Of a DNA stretch of 16,663 nucleotides, positions 6,418-14,300 are shown in pieces (within the stretch, counting starts at the first letter, position 1; every line of letters begins with the position of its first letter). The DNA lies in contig SCVU01000002.1 in NCBI GenBank assembly GCA_004296785.1, positions 1 through 16,663 of the forward strand, given 5' to 3'. The notes below the pieces were generated by a model. The model ran no database searches and was not told where the DNA came from. It was given only the letters and a program-made list of their open reading frames with translations. A program made the translations under genes and the position numbers. Source of the stretch: Planctomycetota bacterium. GTDB taxonomy: Bacteria > Planctomycetota > UBA1135 > GCA-002686595.

Positions 6418-7331
6418 CACGCGAGGCCGCGCGCGAGCCGCGCGCAGAACCCGCACGGCAACAAGCGCGCGGCGAGACCGGCGCGCGGCTCCTCGGCGAG
6501 CACGAGCTCGCCCGCCTCGATCACGGCGCCGGCGCCGCCGTGATCGGAGAGCAGGTTCGCGAACGCGAGCGGCGAGCAGCCGACCGCGTAGGTCGACAGC
6601 ACGAGCACCGCGCGCTCCTCGAGCAGCGCGCACGCGTTGTCGACGAGCGCGGCGAGCTGCTCCTCGAGCTGCCACTTCTCCCCCTTCGGCCCGCGCCCAT
6701 AGTGCGGCGGATCGAGCAGCACCGCCGCGTAGCGCGCGCCGCGGCGGCGCTCCTTCGCGACGAAGGCCGGCGCGTCCTCGAGCAACACGCGCCATGCGTC
6801 GTCGGCGAGTCCCGACGCCGCCGCGTTCTCGCGCGCCCATCCCAGCGAAGCGCGCGACGCGTCGACGTGCGTGACCGCGTAGCCGGCCTGCGTCGCGAGC
6901 ACGCTCGCGGCGCCGGTGTAGCCGAACAGGTTCAAGAGCTTCGGCGACTCGCTCCCCCGCTTCAGGCGCGGCGCGAGCTCGGTCAGCCAGCGCCAATTCA
7001 CCGCTTGCTCGGGGAACAAGCCAACGTGCTTGAACGGCGTCGGACGACACAAGAAGCGCGCGCCCTCGTGTTCGACCGTCCACTGCTGCGGCGTGTCGCG
7101 GCGCGCGCGCGCGCCGCGGCGCCATGTGCCGCCGCGATCGCTCTCGCGCTCGAACACGAGATCGGCCGCCTCCCACTCGTCGCGCGCGAGGCGCGGGCGC
7201 CACAGCGCCTGCGGATCGGGCCGCGCGAGCACGCAGTCGCCGTAGCGCTCGAGCTTCCACGCGTCGCCGCTGTCGAGCAACGCGTGTCCGCGCAGCGGCA
7301 GCACGTCGAAGTGCGCGGGCGTGAGCGTCAT
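6417..7331 (-). CDS. Class I SAM-dependent RNA methyltransferase, RlmI/RlmK-like (COG1092)
   Basis: This 304-residue protein has a Rossmann methyltransferase core. Motif I is LNLFGYTGAAS at 133-143, Asp157 follows beta-2 (HVDAS), and the catalytic-loop motif is DPPHYGRGPKGE at 207-218. The DPPxYGRGPKGE wording marks the COG1092 group related to RlmI and the C-terminal half of RlmL, which methylate 23S rRNA cytosine-C5 or guanosine-N7. It lacks the N-terminal PUA domain of RlmI, so the exact RNA target is not assigned. A GLFPEQ segment before motif I is typical of this group. The gene precedes the RluA-family gene by 10 bases, forming an RNA-modification pair. It diverges from mqnA across only 25 bases. 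Confidence 0.85.
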   Translation of the reverse strand: MTLTPAHFDVLPLRGHALLDSGDAWKLERYGDCVLARPDPQALWRPRLARDEWEAADLVFERESDRGGTWRRGARARRDTPQQWTVEHEGARFLCRPTPFKHVGLFPEQAVNWRWLTELAPRLKRGSESPKLLNLFGYTGAASVLATQAGYAVTHVDASRASLGWARENAAASGLADDAWRVLLEDAPAFVAKERRRGARYAAVLLDPPHYGRGPKGEKWQLEEQLAALVDNACALLEERAVLVLSTYAVGCSPLAFANLLSDHGGAGAVIEAGELVLAEEPRAGLAARLLPCGFCARLARGLA

Positions 7332-7339
7332 CGGCGGCG

Positions 7340-7346
7340 TATCCTA
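7340..7346. promoter_or_regulatory. Putative shared bidirectional -10 element
   Basis: The 7-mer TATCCTA contains TATCCT (7340-7345) for the plus strand and TAGGAT (7346-7341) for the minus strand. Both fit TANNNT. The first lies 11 bases before mqnA at 7357, the second 9 bases before the methyltransferase ATG at 7331. The whole divergent spacer is 25 bases, so any promoter for either gene must overlap here or extend into the opposite coding region. Neither side has a clear -35 or a Shine-Dalgarno site. Confidence 0.45.
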
Positions 7347-7356
7347 GAGCGCCGCG

Positions 7357-8160
7357 ATGCGCATCGGCAGTGTTCCCTATCTCGTGGGCCGACCGCTCGA
7401 CAGCGGGCTCGAGCACGTGCGAGGGATCCAGTACCGACGCGCCGTGCCGGCCGCGCTCGTCGACGGACTGCGAACGAGCGCGCTCGACGCCGCGCTGGTC
7501 TCGTCGATCGAGCTGTTCCGCCGGCCGGGCTATCGCTACGTCGACGAGCTCGCGGTCGCCGGTCGCGGGACCGTGCGCAGCGTGCAGCTGTTCCTGCGCG
7601 TGCCGCTCGAGCGCGTCGGCACGATCGCGCTCGATCCGGCCAGCCGCACCTCCGCCGTGCTCGTCGAGATCGAGCTCGCCGCGCGTTTCGGACGGCGGCC
7701 GCAGCTCATCGAGCTCGCCGCGGGCGCCGATCCGAGCACCGCGGCCGCGGATGCCTGGCTGCAGATCGGCGACGCGGCGCTGCGGACCGCGCTCGCGCCC
7801 GGGGCGCCGCCGTCGTTCAACCCGTCGCACGCGTGGACCGAGCGCACCGGCTTGCCGTTCGTGTTCGCGTGCTGGGTCGCGGCGGCCGGCGCGCCGATCG
7901 ACGAGCGCACGGCCGAGTTCGCGACGGCGCGCGCGCGCGGCCGAGCTCGCACCGACGAGCTCGCGCTCGATGCGGCGCGCGAGTGGAAGCTGCCGGCCGA
8001 CGCGTGCCGCGACTACCTCGCGCGCGAGTGCGTGTACGAGCTCGGCTCCGACGAGATGCGGCGCGCGCTGTTCGCGTTCCGCGACGCGGCCGCCGCGCTC
8101 GGGCGCTGCGAGGCGAACCTGTCGCCCGCCGCGCTTCCGATCGGCGCCGCGCGGCGCTAA
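7357..8160 (+). CDS. mqnA: Chorismate dehydratase MqnA (futalosine pathway of menaquinone synthesis)
   Basis: This 267-residue cytosolic enzyme dehydrates chorismate to 3-enolpyruvoyl-benzoate, the first committed step of the futalosine route. The family pattern is clear: the N-terminal strand IGSVPYLVGRPL at 3-14, LDAALVSSIE near 43-52, LDPASRTSAVLVEI near 92-105, and AWLQIGDAAL near 133-142. Together these form the periplasmic-binding-protein-like fold of MqnA/MqnD. FNPSHAWTERTGLPFVFACW is also characteristic. Length fits the family. The other mqn genes are not in the window. The TAA stop at 8158-8160 forms the first half of the -10 hexamer proposed for the next gene. Confidence 0.92.
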   Translation: MRIGSVPYLVGRPLDSGLEHVRGIQYRRAVPAALVDGLRTSALDAALVSSIELFRRPGYRYVDELAVAGRGTVRSVQLFLRVPLERVGTIALDPASRTSAVLVEIELAARFGRRPQLIELAAGADPSTAAADAWLQIGDAALRTALAPGAPPSFNPSHAWTERTGLPFVFACWVAAAGAPIDERTAEFATARARGRARTDELALDAAREWKLPADACRDYLARECVYELGSDEMRRALFAFRDAAAALGRCEANLSPAALPIGAARR

Positions 8161-8163
8161 GTT
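8135..8163 (+). promoter_or_regulatory. Putative leaderless promoter of the zinc-ribbon gene
   Basis: TTCCGA (8135-8140) and TAAGTT (8158-8163) are 17 bases apart, and the GTG start at 8170 follows 6 bases later. The -35 lies inside mqnA and the -10 uses its TAA stop codon. There is no Shine-Dalgarno site. Being embedded in the preceding gene, it could also be chance. Confidence 0.4.
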
Positions 8164-8169
8164 GCGCGT

Positions 8170-8376
8170 GTGAGTCCGCGCATCCTGAAGACCGACAAGT
8201 GCGTGCACTGCGGCGTCGCGCTCGAGCAACCGACGCCGCGGCTGTGCCCCAAGTGCGGCGGCAGCCTGCAGCAGCGCTACTTGAAGTGGGGTTGCCTCTC
8301 GAGCAAGCCGCTCGTCCTGCTCGTCGGACTCGGCGCGGGCCTCGCGGCGGCGCTCGCGCTCGCCGGGAAGCTCTGA
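8170..8376 (+). CDS. Small zinc-ribbon membrane protein
   Basis: This 68-residue protein starts with GTG, 9 bases after the mqnA stop. It has two CxxC pairs, CVHC (Cys11, Cys14) and CPKC (Cys26, Cys29), which should bind one zinc ion in a zinc-ribbon fold. One hydrophobic segment at 47-66 (LVLLVGLGAGLAAALALA) should anchor it, probably with the zinc ribbon in the cytosol. Similar small ribbon-plus-anchor proteins are common and mostly unstudied, so no function is proposed. The paired cysteines and the membrane segment in a single frame argue that it is a real gene. It is followed after 29 bases by the first of two paralogous membrane-anchored genes. Confidence 0.75.
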   Translation: MSPRILKTDKCVHCGVALEQPTPRLCPKCGGSLQQRYLKWGCLSSKPLVLLVGLGAGLAAALALAGKL

Positions 8377-8405
8377 ACCCAACCAGCGTCTGATCCGGTC
8401 GACGC

Positions 8406-10352
8406 ATGGGAAGAGCCAAGCTCGCACTCGGTCTGCTCACACTCCTCGCGGCTGTCGCCGCAACCGCGCTGTGGCTGCTCGCGCGGCGAGCTCCGGACGG
8501 CGCGATCGCGCACCGCGAAGTCGCCGAGCACCGAGCGCCGCGCGCCGAAGCACCGCTCGAGCCGGTGGCGAGCGCCACGGACGCCGCGCCCGCTGCGCGC
8601 GAGACGCTGCCGCTTGCCGCCGAGGCTGCGCCGGCGCCCGCGCAGCCGCTCGACGCGAGCGCGACGGCTTTGCGCGGCCGGCTGATCCTGCTCGACGTCG
8701 GCGGCGCCGAGCTGCCGCCACCCGACGGCTCGTTCACGCTGCTGCCGCGCCGCGGCAAGCAGTTCATTCCGCAGCTCGTGCTCGAAGTTCACGCCGGCGT
8801 CTGGAGCACTCCGCTCGCCGACGCCGACTCGATCACGGGCATCAGCGTGCACTCGGTCCGCTGCGGCACGCGGCGGCCCATCGTCGTCGAGCCCGTTGGC
8901 GTGATCCCGATCCCGCCGCAGCGCGAGCTCGTGATCCGCGCGCAGCTCCCGCGCGAGACGATCCTGCGCGTCGTCGACGCCGCGACCGGCACCGACCTGT
9001 CGGCGATCGCGCTCGTTGCCGCCGACACGACCGGCGATCCCAACCTCGAACACCCGGGCAACGATCACGCGGCGCGCGGGGTCGGCACCGAACTGCGCTC
9101 GCCGATCCGGCTCGGCGAGCTCGGCGTGCCGCTGCCGACCGAGTACCCGTGGAGGGCCTTCGTCGGCGCGCGCGACTATGCGTGGCAAGCGCTGCAGATC
9201 GACCTCGCGGCGGGCGGCGAGCGGCGCGTCGCGCTGCCGCGCGCCGGAGAGCTCGAGCTCACCGTCCTCGGAGCGGGGAACGCCGCGAACTCCGTGATCC
9301 GCGCGCGGCGGCCGGGATCACTCGTGCCGCACGTCGAGCTTCCGCTGCAAGCCGGCGTGACGACGTACGCGCTCGCCGGGCTCGCGCCCGGCCCGCTGTC
9401 GCTGCACGTGGAAATCGGCGATTGGCTGCCGAAGCCGAACGAGCTCGGACGCGTCGACACCGAGATCCGCGCCAGCGAGCGCGCGCACGCGACACTCGAG
9501 GTCCGCGCCGCTGCGCCCGTCGAGAAAGTGAACGCCGGCGGCCGCGTGCTCTTGCCGACCGCGTGGCAGAAGAACCGCGTCGACGTCGCGCTCGAACTGC
9601 TCGACGCACCGCTCGACGGCGCGAAGACGCGGCGCCACTACCAGTGCACGCCGGTGGGGTCCGCGGAGTCGGACGTGCTCGAGCTGCGCTGGGCGGCGCG
9701 CGACGTCCAGGTCGGCCGCTACGCGCTCGCGCTCGCCGATCCGCCCCTCAGGGCGCTGATCGAAGTGCCGCCCGGCGGTCGCGAGGACTTCGAGCTCGTC
9801 GTGCCGCCCCCGGCAGAACTGCACCTGCTCGTGCTCGACGCGGCGACCGGCGAGGAGATCGTCACGGACCGCGTCAACTGGAACGTGCGCTTGCCGGCCG
9901 GGATCGACCATCGGGATTTCGAGAACGCGCGTCGCGATCCGTCGGGTCGGGGCTATCGGATCCGCGCGCCGGAGGGCGCAATCCAGCTCTACATCGCCCC
10001 GCCGACACACCTGCCGCACTCGGAGGACCTCGACCTCGCGAGCGGCGTGTGTGAACACACGGTGCGGCTCGAGCCCGGATGCGGATTCGCGTTGCGCATG
10101 CTCGACGGAGCGACGCCGATCCCGTTCCCGCCCGGGTGGCTCCCAGAACCGAAATGCGCGAGCGGCACGGGGAAGCTGCGGCAGGTCCAGTTCGGCGAGT
10201 TCGACCAGAGGGTCATGGTCAGCGAGCCGGGAACGTACGAGGTCGAGCTGCCGAAGCTCGCCGGATACAAGCAGCCGACGGCGGCGCGGATCGAAGTCGC
10301 GGCGCGGCAGTTCGCCGAGGCGGTGATTCAGCTCGAGCGTGAGAACCCGTAG
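8406..10352 (+). CDS. Membrane-anchored multidomain protein of unknown function, copy 1 of a tandem pair
   Basis: This 648-residue protein begins with a membrane anchor (about 6-26), then an Ala/Pro/Glu-rich linker to about residue 88. Several beta-rich segments follow that resemble carboxypeptidase-regulatory or Ig-like repeats: GRLILLDVGG, ETILRVVDAATG, GELELTVLG, AELHLLVLDAATGEEI. The anchor plus linker suggest an extracytoplasmic body. No catalytic motif is recognised. It is clearly homologous to the next gene: HPGN at residue 216 matches HPGN at 224 there, both followed by SPI. The final ~95 residues align from CGF/CGV through FP and LAG(Y/F) to the shared ending QLERE(N/T)P. The ATG at 8406 is chosen because the anchor starts directly after it; no Shine-Dalgarno site or clear -10 is seen. 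It may be co-transcribed with the zinc-ribbon gene. Confidence 0.8.
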   Translation: MGRAKLALGLLTLLAAVAATALWLLARRAPDGAIAHREVAEHRAPRAEAPLEPVASATDAAPAARETLPLAAEAAPAPAQPLDASATALRGRLILLDVGGAELPPPDGSFTLLPRRGKQFIPQLVLEVHAGVWSTPLADADSITGISVHSVRCGTRRPIVVEPVGVIPIPPQRELVIRAQLPRETILRVVDAATGTDLSAIALVAADTTGDPNLEHPGNDHAARGVGTELRSPIRLGELGVPLPTEYPWRAFVGARDYAWQALQIDLAAGGERRVALPRAGELELTVLGAGNAANSVIRARRPGSLVPHVELPLQAGVTTYALAGLAPGPLSLHVEIGDWLPKPNELGRVDTEIRASERAHATLEVRAAAPVEKVNAGGRVLLPTAWQKNRVDVALELLDAPLDGAKTRRHYQCTPVGSAESDVLELRWAARDVQVGRYALALADPPLRALIEVPPGGREDFELVVPPPAELHLLVLDAATGEEIVTDRVNWNVRLPAGIDHRDFENARRDPSGRGYRIRAPEGAIQLYIAPPTHLPHSEDLDLASGVCEHTVRLEPGCGFALRMLDGATPIPFPPGWLPEPKCASGTGKLRQVQFGEFDQRVMVSEPGTYEVELPKLAGYKQPTAARIEVAARQFAEAVIQLERENP

Positions 10353-10366
10353 CGGTGCTGCTCGCG

Positions 10367-10372
10367 TAAGCT
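10367..10372 (+). promoter_or_regulatory. Putative -10 of a leaderless promoter before copy 2
   Basis: TAAGCT lies exactly 7 bases before the ATG at 10380, in the 27-base gap after the copy 1 stop. No -35 match is seen at 16-18 bases. No Shine-Dalgarno site is present, which is unusual for a gene expected to be translated from an operon message, so a separate leaderless transcript is plausible. Confidence 0.4.
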
Positions 10373-10379
10373 GGCCGAC

Positions 10380-12362
10380 ATGAGTGAGCGGCCGGCGTGG
10401 AGATCGCTGCGCATGATCGCGCTCGTCGCTGCGCTGCTCGTCGCGGTGATCTGGTACCTGCGGCCGCTGCGGACGGCGAGCGACGTCGACGCGCGCGCGT
10501 CGAGCGGTGAGCGCGCGCCGATCGCCGATGCGGCATTGACGCCTGGCGAGCCGCCGGCACCGATCGCTGCCGAACCGAGCGAGCGCGCGCCCGTGCCGGA
10601 TCCCGAGCGGTCCGATGCCGTCGGCACCGATGGGATTCCGCTCGCGCTGGCGCGGCCCGACACGCGTGTCATCGAAGGGACGCTCATCGTCAACGACCCC
10701 GATGGCCGCCCGCTGCCCGCGCAGAGCGGCAGCTTCTCGCTTGTCGCGTGGACCGGAGGCCGCGGCTGGCACCATCCGGTGAGGATTCAGAGCGGTGCAT
10801 GGCAGGTCGTCGTCACCAACGCGAGCTCCGTCGACGCCGTCAGCATCGAGAACTTCGAGTGCGACAACCAAGTCGTGACGCTGAGTGAGCCGCGCGAGCG
10901 CGCACCGTGGCCGGCATCGAACACGCTCGCACTGCGCGCGCGCGCCGCGCATCCGTCCATCTTGACGGTCGTCGAAGCCGGCTCGCGCGTTCCGCTGTCG
11001 GGCGTCACGCTCGTGCGCGATGGCGAGCACTCGTTCACCAACGTCGTGCATCCTGGGAACCCGTTCGGCGGGGACGAGCTCGGACACGACCTCGCGTCGC
11101 CGATCGACATCGACGCACTCCTCGTGCTCGTGAGCCGCGACCGGCCGTTGCCCGTGCTCGTCGGAGCACCTGGCTTCGCGTGGAAGCGCGTCGAGATCGA
11201 TCTGTGGACCGGCGGTGCTCGCGAGATCGCACTCGAGCGCGGCGGTGAGTTGATCGTGACCGCCCATGGTCCGGTGCCGAATGACGCGGCGGAGCTGCGG
11301 TTGTACGAAGCCGATCCGCGCCTCCTGGTCTCCGCGATGCCGCTCGTCGTCGGCCGCGCCGCGTCATTCGCCGGACTCGCGCCGGGCGAGTACACGCTGC
11401 GCGCCGAGCTCGGTGAGTGGTTCAGCCGTCCACTCGTCCTCGCCGAGGCGCGCGCGCGAATCGAGGTTGGAGTCAGTTCCGAGCTCGTGCTGGCGCTCGG
11501 AGCGGAGCCGCAGATCGCGAGCGCCGAGGTGCGCGGCCGCGTGCTCGTACCCGACGCTTGGGTCACCTTTGCCGAAATGCAGCTCGGCGTGACGTTGACG
11601 CGGCAGGACGCGGTCGTGCCGGGTCTCGGCTCGCGTCAGACCGGATTCGCGCGACGCGCGCCGACGCGCCGCGACGGCTACACGACGTTCGAATGGACGC
11701 TCGGCGAGGTGCCCGTCGGATGGTACCAACTCGAGATCAGCCGACCGGCGCTCTCGACGCTCGTCGAAGTGCGCACTGGGCGCACGAACGAGTTCGAGCT
11801 CGTTGCTCCTGCGCCGATTCAGCTGCAGGTGATCGCGGTCGACGCCGCAACCGGCCTCGACATCGAGGACGCGACGGTGGCGTGGTGGCTCGACGGCCCG
11901 CGCGAGCTGCACATCGAAACGACGACCAATTCGGTCGCGCATCCGTCGGGACGCGGCCGCCTCGTCGAGGTGCCCGCCGCGAAGATCACGGTCAGCATCG
12001 TCACGGACGAGCACGTCCCGTATGAGGTGGGACTCGACCTCGGCGCGACCGCCGCGCCGCTCGCTCACGTCGCGCGCCTGCAGCGCGCCTGCGGCGTCGT
12101 GCTTTCCATGCAGAGTGGTGGCGCGGACATGCCGTTTCCCAACCGGTGGCACGGATGGTTGGATCAGCCTCCCGACGTCGGCCGCGTCGTCGCCGTGCGA
12201 AGCGACCGGTTCAGATTCCACATCACCGTCGACGCGCCCGGCCGCTACGCGTTCGAGTATCCGCAGCTGGCGGGTTTCCGCACTGTGCCGACGCAGCACG
12301 TCGACATCCCCGCCGGCCGCTTCGTCGAACACGTCGTCCAGCTCGAGCGCGAGACGCCCTAG
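10380..12362 (+). CDS. Membrane-anchored multidomain protein of unknown function, copy 2 of a tandem pair
   Basis: This 660-residue paralog of the upstream gene has the same plan. A short Arg-containing cytosolic tail is followed by a membrane segment at about 10-27, a Pro/Ala/Glu linker to about 95, then a beta-rich body with recurring blocks: GTLIVNDPDG, SILTVVEAGSRVPLSGV, GELIVTAHG, GLAPGEYTLRAELGEW, IQLQVIAVDAATGLDI. The wording VxDAATGxxI and GLAPGxxxL is shared with copy 1 and recalls carboxypeptidase-regulatory-like domains. The C-terminus shares FEYPQLAGF and QLERETP with copy 1. Overall divergence is high apart from these blocks, so the duplication looks old. Four Trp residues cluster around WWLDG and RWHGWLDQ. 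The function is unknown; a surface or periplasmic structural or binding role is a guess. Confidence 0.8.
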   Translation: MSERPAWRSLRMIALVAALLVAVIWYLRPLRTASDVDARASSGERAPIADAALTPGEPPAPIAAEPSERAPVPDPERSDAVGTDGIPLALARPDTRVIEGTLIVNDPDGRPLPAQSGSFSLVAWTGGRGWHHPVRIQSGAWQVVVTNASSVDAVSIENFECDNQVVTLSEPRERAPWPASNTLALRARAAHPSILTVVEAGSRVPLSGVTLVRDGEHSFTNVVHPGNPFGGDELGHDLASPIDIDALLVLVSRDRPLPVLVGAPGFAWKRVEIDLWTGGAREIALERGGELIVTAHGPVPNDAAELRLYEADPRLLVSAMPLVVGRAASFAGLAPGEYTLRAELGEWFSRPLVLAEARARIEVGVSSELVLALGAEPQIASAEVRGRVLVPDAWVTFAEMQLGVTLTRQDAVVPGLGSRQTGFARRAPTRRDGYTTFEWTLGEVPVGWYQLEISRPALSTLVEVRTGRTNEFELVAPAPIQLQVIAVDAATGLDIEDATVAWWLDGPRELHIETTTNSVAHPSGRGRLVEVPAAKITVSIVTDEHVPYEVGLDLGATAAPLAHVARLQRACGVVLSMQSGGADMPFPNRWHGWLDQPPDVGRVVAVRSDRFRFHITVDAPGRYAFEYPQLAGFRTVPTQHVDIPAGRFVEHVVQLERETP

Positions 12363-12386
12363 CGCGGCGCGGGCTGCGCGAGCCCA

Positions 12387-12415
12387 TTCCTTCGCCTCCC
12401 CCGCTGCGGTAGCTT
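12387..12415 (+). promoter_or_regulatory. Putative leaderless promoter of top6B
   Basis: TAGCTT (12410-12415) lies exactly 7 bases before the ATG at 12423. A weak -35, TTCCTT (12387-12392), sits 17 bases upstream. No Shine-Dalgarno site. A 5-base-pair hairpin (GGGCT 12371-12375 with AGCCC 12381-12385) lies just upstream but has no T-tract. Confidence 0.42.
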
Positions 12416-12422
12416 GCGAGCC

Positions 12423-14300
12423 ATGAGCGGCAAGACCCTGTTCGACGAGCCCGAGCTCGCCGAACCCACCCCGAGCGACACCGTGGCGAAGAAGGCTGGC
12501 AAGCGCGGCGCGAAGGCCGACGACGCGGGCGAATCGACGGCGCCCGAGAAGGCGGAAAAGTCCGACAAGGCCGAGAAGTCCGACAAGCAGGACAAGCGCG
12601 AGAAGCCCGACACGTCCGCCGAATCAAGTGCTCCCCGCCGCCGCGCCTCCGCCGACGAGATGGCGACGCGCCAGCGCGAGATCTCCGTCAGCGAGTTCTT
12701 CACCAAGAACCGCCACCTGCTCGGCTTCGACTCCCCGCTCAAGGCGCTGCTCACCGCGGTCAAGGAAGCGGTCGACAACTCCCTCGACGCGTGCGAGGAA
12801 GCCGGCATCCTGCCCGAGCTCACCGTCGAGCTCGTGCAGACCGGCGAGAACCGCTGGCGCATGATCGTCGAGGACAACGGCCCCGGCATCGTCGAGGCGC
12901 AGATCGGCAAGGTCTTCGGCAAGCTGCTGTACGGCTCGAAGTTCCACAAGCTGTCGCAGAGCCGCGGTCAGCAGGGCATCGGCATCAGTGCGGCCGGCAT
13001 GTACGGGCAGCTCACGACCGGCAAGCCGATGCGCATCGTGTCGCGCACCGGCAAGAAGGCCGACGCGCACGAGTTCGTGCTGTCGATGAACACGGCGGAG
13101 AACAAGCCGGACATCCACGCGAAGGACGTGATCCAGTGGGAGCGCGACGGCAAGTCGGTCGAGCACGGCACGCGCGTCGAGATCGAGATGGAGGCGAAGT
13201 ACCAGAAGGGTCAGCGCTCCGTCGACATGTACTTGAAGCTGTCGGCGATCGCGAACCCGCACCTGACGCTGCACTACAAGGCGCCGGGCTCGGGCGACGC
13301 GCCGGCCGAGAACGTCACGTACGAGCGAGCGACGAAGAGCCTGCCGCCCGCGGTCGAGGAGATCCAGCCGCACCCGCACGGCGTCGAGCTCGGCCGCTTG
13401 ATCATGATGCTGAAGGACACGACGTGCCGCTCGCTGTCGGGCTTCCTGCAGGAGGAGTTCAGCCGCGTCGGTCCGAAGGTCGTCGCCGACATCTGCAAGC
13501 TCGCCAAGGTCTCGGAGAAGGCGTATCCGTCGCGGATCGCGCGCGAAGAGGCGGCGGCGCTGCACGACGCGATCCAGAAGACGAAGATCAGCGCGCCGTC
13601 GACCGCGTGCATCTCGCCGATCGGCGAGGAGCTCGTGCTGTCGGGGCTCAAGAAGGAGATCGAGGCGGACTTCTACGAGGCGACGACGCGGCCGCCCGCC
13701 GTGTACCGCGGCAACCCGTTCCAGATCGAGGTCGGCATCGCGTACGGGAAACCGGGCGGCGTCGGGCTCGAGCTGACGGATGCGGGGCGCATCGAGAAGC
13801 GCAAGGACACCAAGGCGCTGTCGGAGGAGCTCGTCGGCGCGGCCGACGAGCCGATCCGCGTGCTGCGCTTCGCCAACCGCGTGCCGCTGCTGCACCAGCA
13901 GGCCGCGTGCGCGGTGACGAAGGCGGTGATCGCGACGAACTGGAAGGCGTACGGGCTGCAGCAGCCGAAGGGCGCGCTGCCGCTCGGTCCGATGGCCGTG
14001 TTCGTGCACATCGCGAGCGTGTGGGTGCCGTTCACCTCGGAGTCGAAGGAGGCGATCGCGAGCTATCCAGAGATCCAGAAGGAGCTGCGCCTCGCGCTGA
14101 TGGAGTGCGGGCGCAAGCTCGGGATGTACATCCGCAAGGGCAAGCGGCTGAAGGCCGAGTACGACAAGCGCAACTACATCGAGATGTACATCCCGCACAT
14201 CGGGATCGCGCTGCAGGAGATCCTCGACCTGTCGGATCCGGAGCGCGACAAGACGGTGGGCACGCTCGAGGGCGTGCTGCACCGGAGCCGGAAGTTCTGA
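12423..14300 (+). CDS. top6B: DNA topoisomerase VI subunit B
   Basis: This 625-residue protein is the ATPase subunit of a type IIB topoisomerase. Residues 84-110 (SVSEFFTKNRHLLGF) match the usual Top6B start. The GHKL ATPase motifs follow: N-box EAVDNSLDA at 115-123 (Glu115, Asn119), G1 box DNGPGI at 151-156, and G2 box GQQGIGISAAGMY from 182. A helix-two-turn-helix region follows (about 330-390, LQEEFSRVGPKVVADICKLAKV). The transducer domain then carries IASVWVPFTSESKEAIA, with Lys542 as the likely ATP-contacting switch lysine. An extra N-terminal tail of about 80 residues is rich in Lys, Glu and Asp, with AEKSDK twice (42-61). Subunit A, which carries the cleaving tyrosine, is not in the window. 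The stop overlaps the next ATG (TGATG). Confidence 0.94.
   Translation: MSGKTLFDEPELAEPTPSDTVAKKAGKRGAKADDAGESTAPEKAEKSDKAEKSDKQDKREKPDTSAESSAPRRRASADEMATRQREISVSEFFTKNRHLLGFDSPLKALLTAVKEAVDNSLDACEEAGILPELTVELVQTGENRWRMIVEDNGPGIVEAQIGKVFGKLLYGSKFHKLSQSRGQQGIGISAAGMYGQLTTGKPMRIVSRTGKKADAHEFVLSMNTAENKPDIHAKDVIQWERDGKSVEHGTRVEIEMEAKYQKGQRSVDMYLKLSAIANPHLTLHYKAPGSGDAPAENVTYERATKSLPPAVEEIQPHPHGVELGRLIMMLKDTTCRSLSGFLQEEFSRVGPKVVADICKLAKVSEKAYPSRIAREEAAALHDAIQKTKISAPSTACISPIGEELVLSGLKKEIEADFYEATTRPPAVYRGNPFQIEVGIAYGKPGGVGLELTDAGRIEKRKDTKALSEELVGAADEPIRVLRFANRVPLLHQQAACAVTKAVIATNWKAYGLQQPKGALPLGPMAVFVHIASVWVPFTSESKEAIASYPEIQKELRLALMECGRKLGMYIRKGKRLKAEYDKRNYIEMYIPHIGIALQEILDLSDPERDKTVGTLEGVLHRSRKF

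Noticed and set aside
12371..12385. Hairpin GGGCT-gcgcg-AGCCC as a terminator before top6B
   Set aside because: The stem is only 5 base pairs and no T-tract follows.
12423..14300. Gyrase B, MutL or Hsp90 as alternative names for the GHKL gene
   Set aside because: The SVSEFFTKNRHLLGF start, H2TH region and VPFTSESKEAIA transducer segment are specific to topoisomerase VI B.
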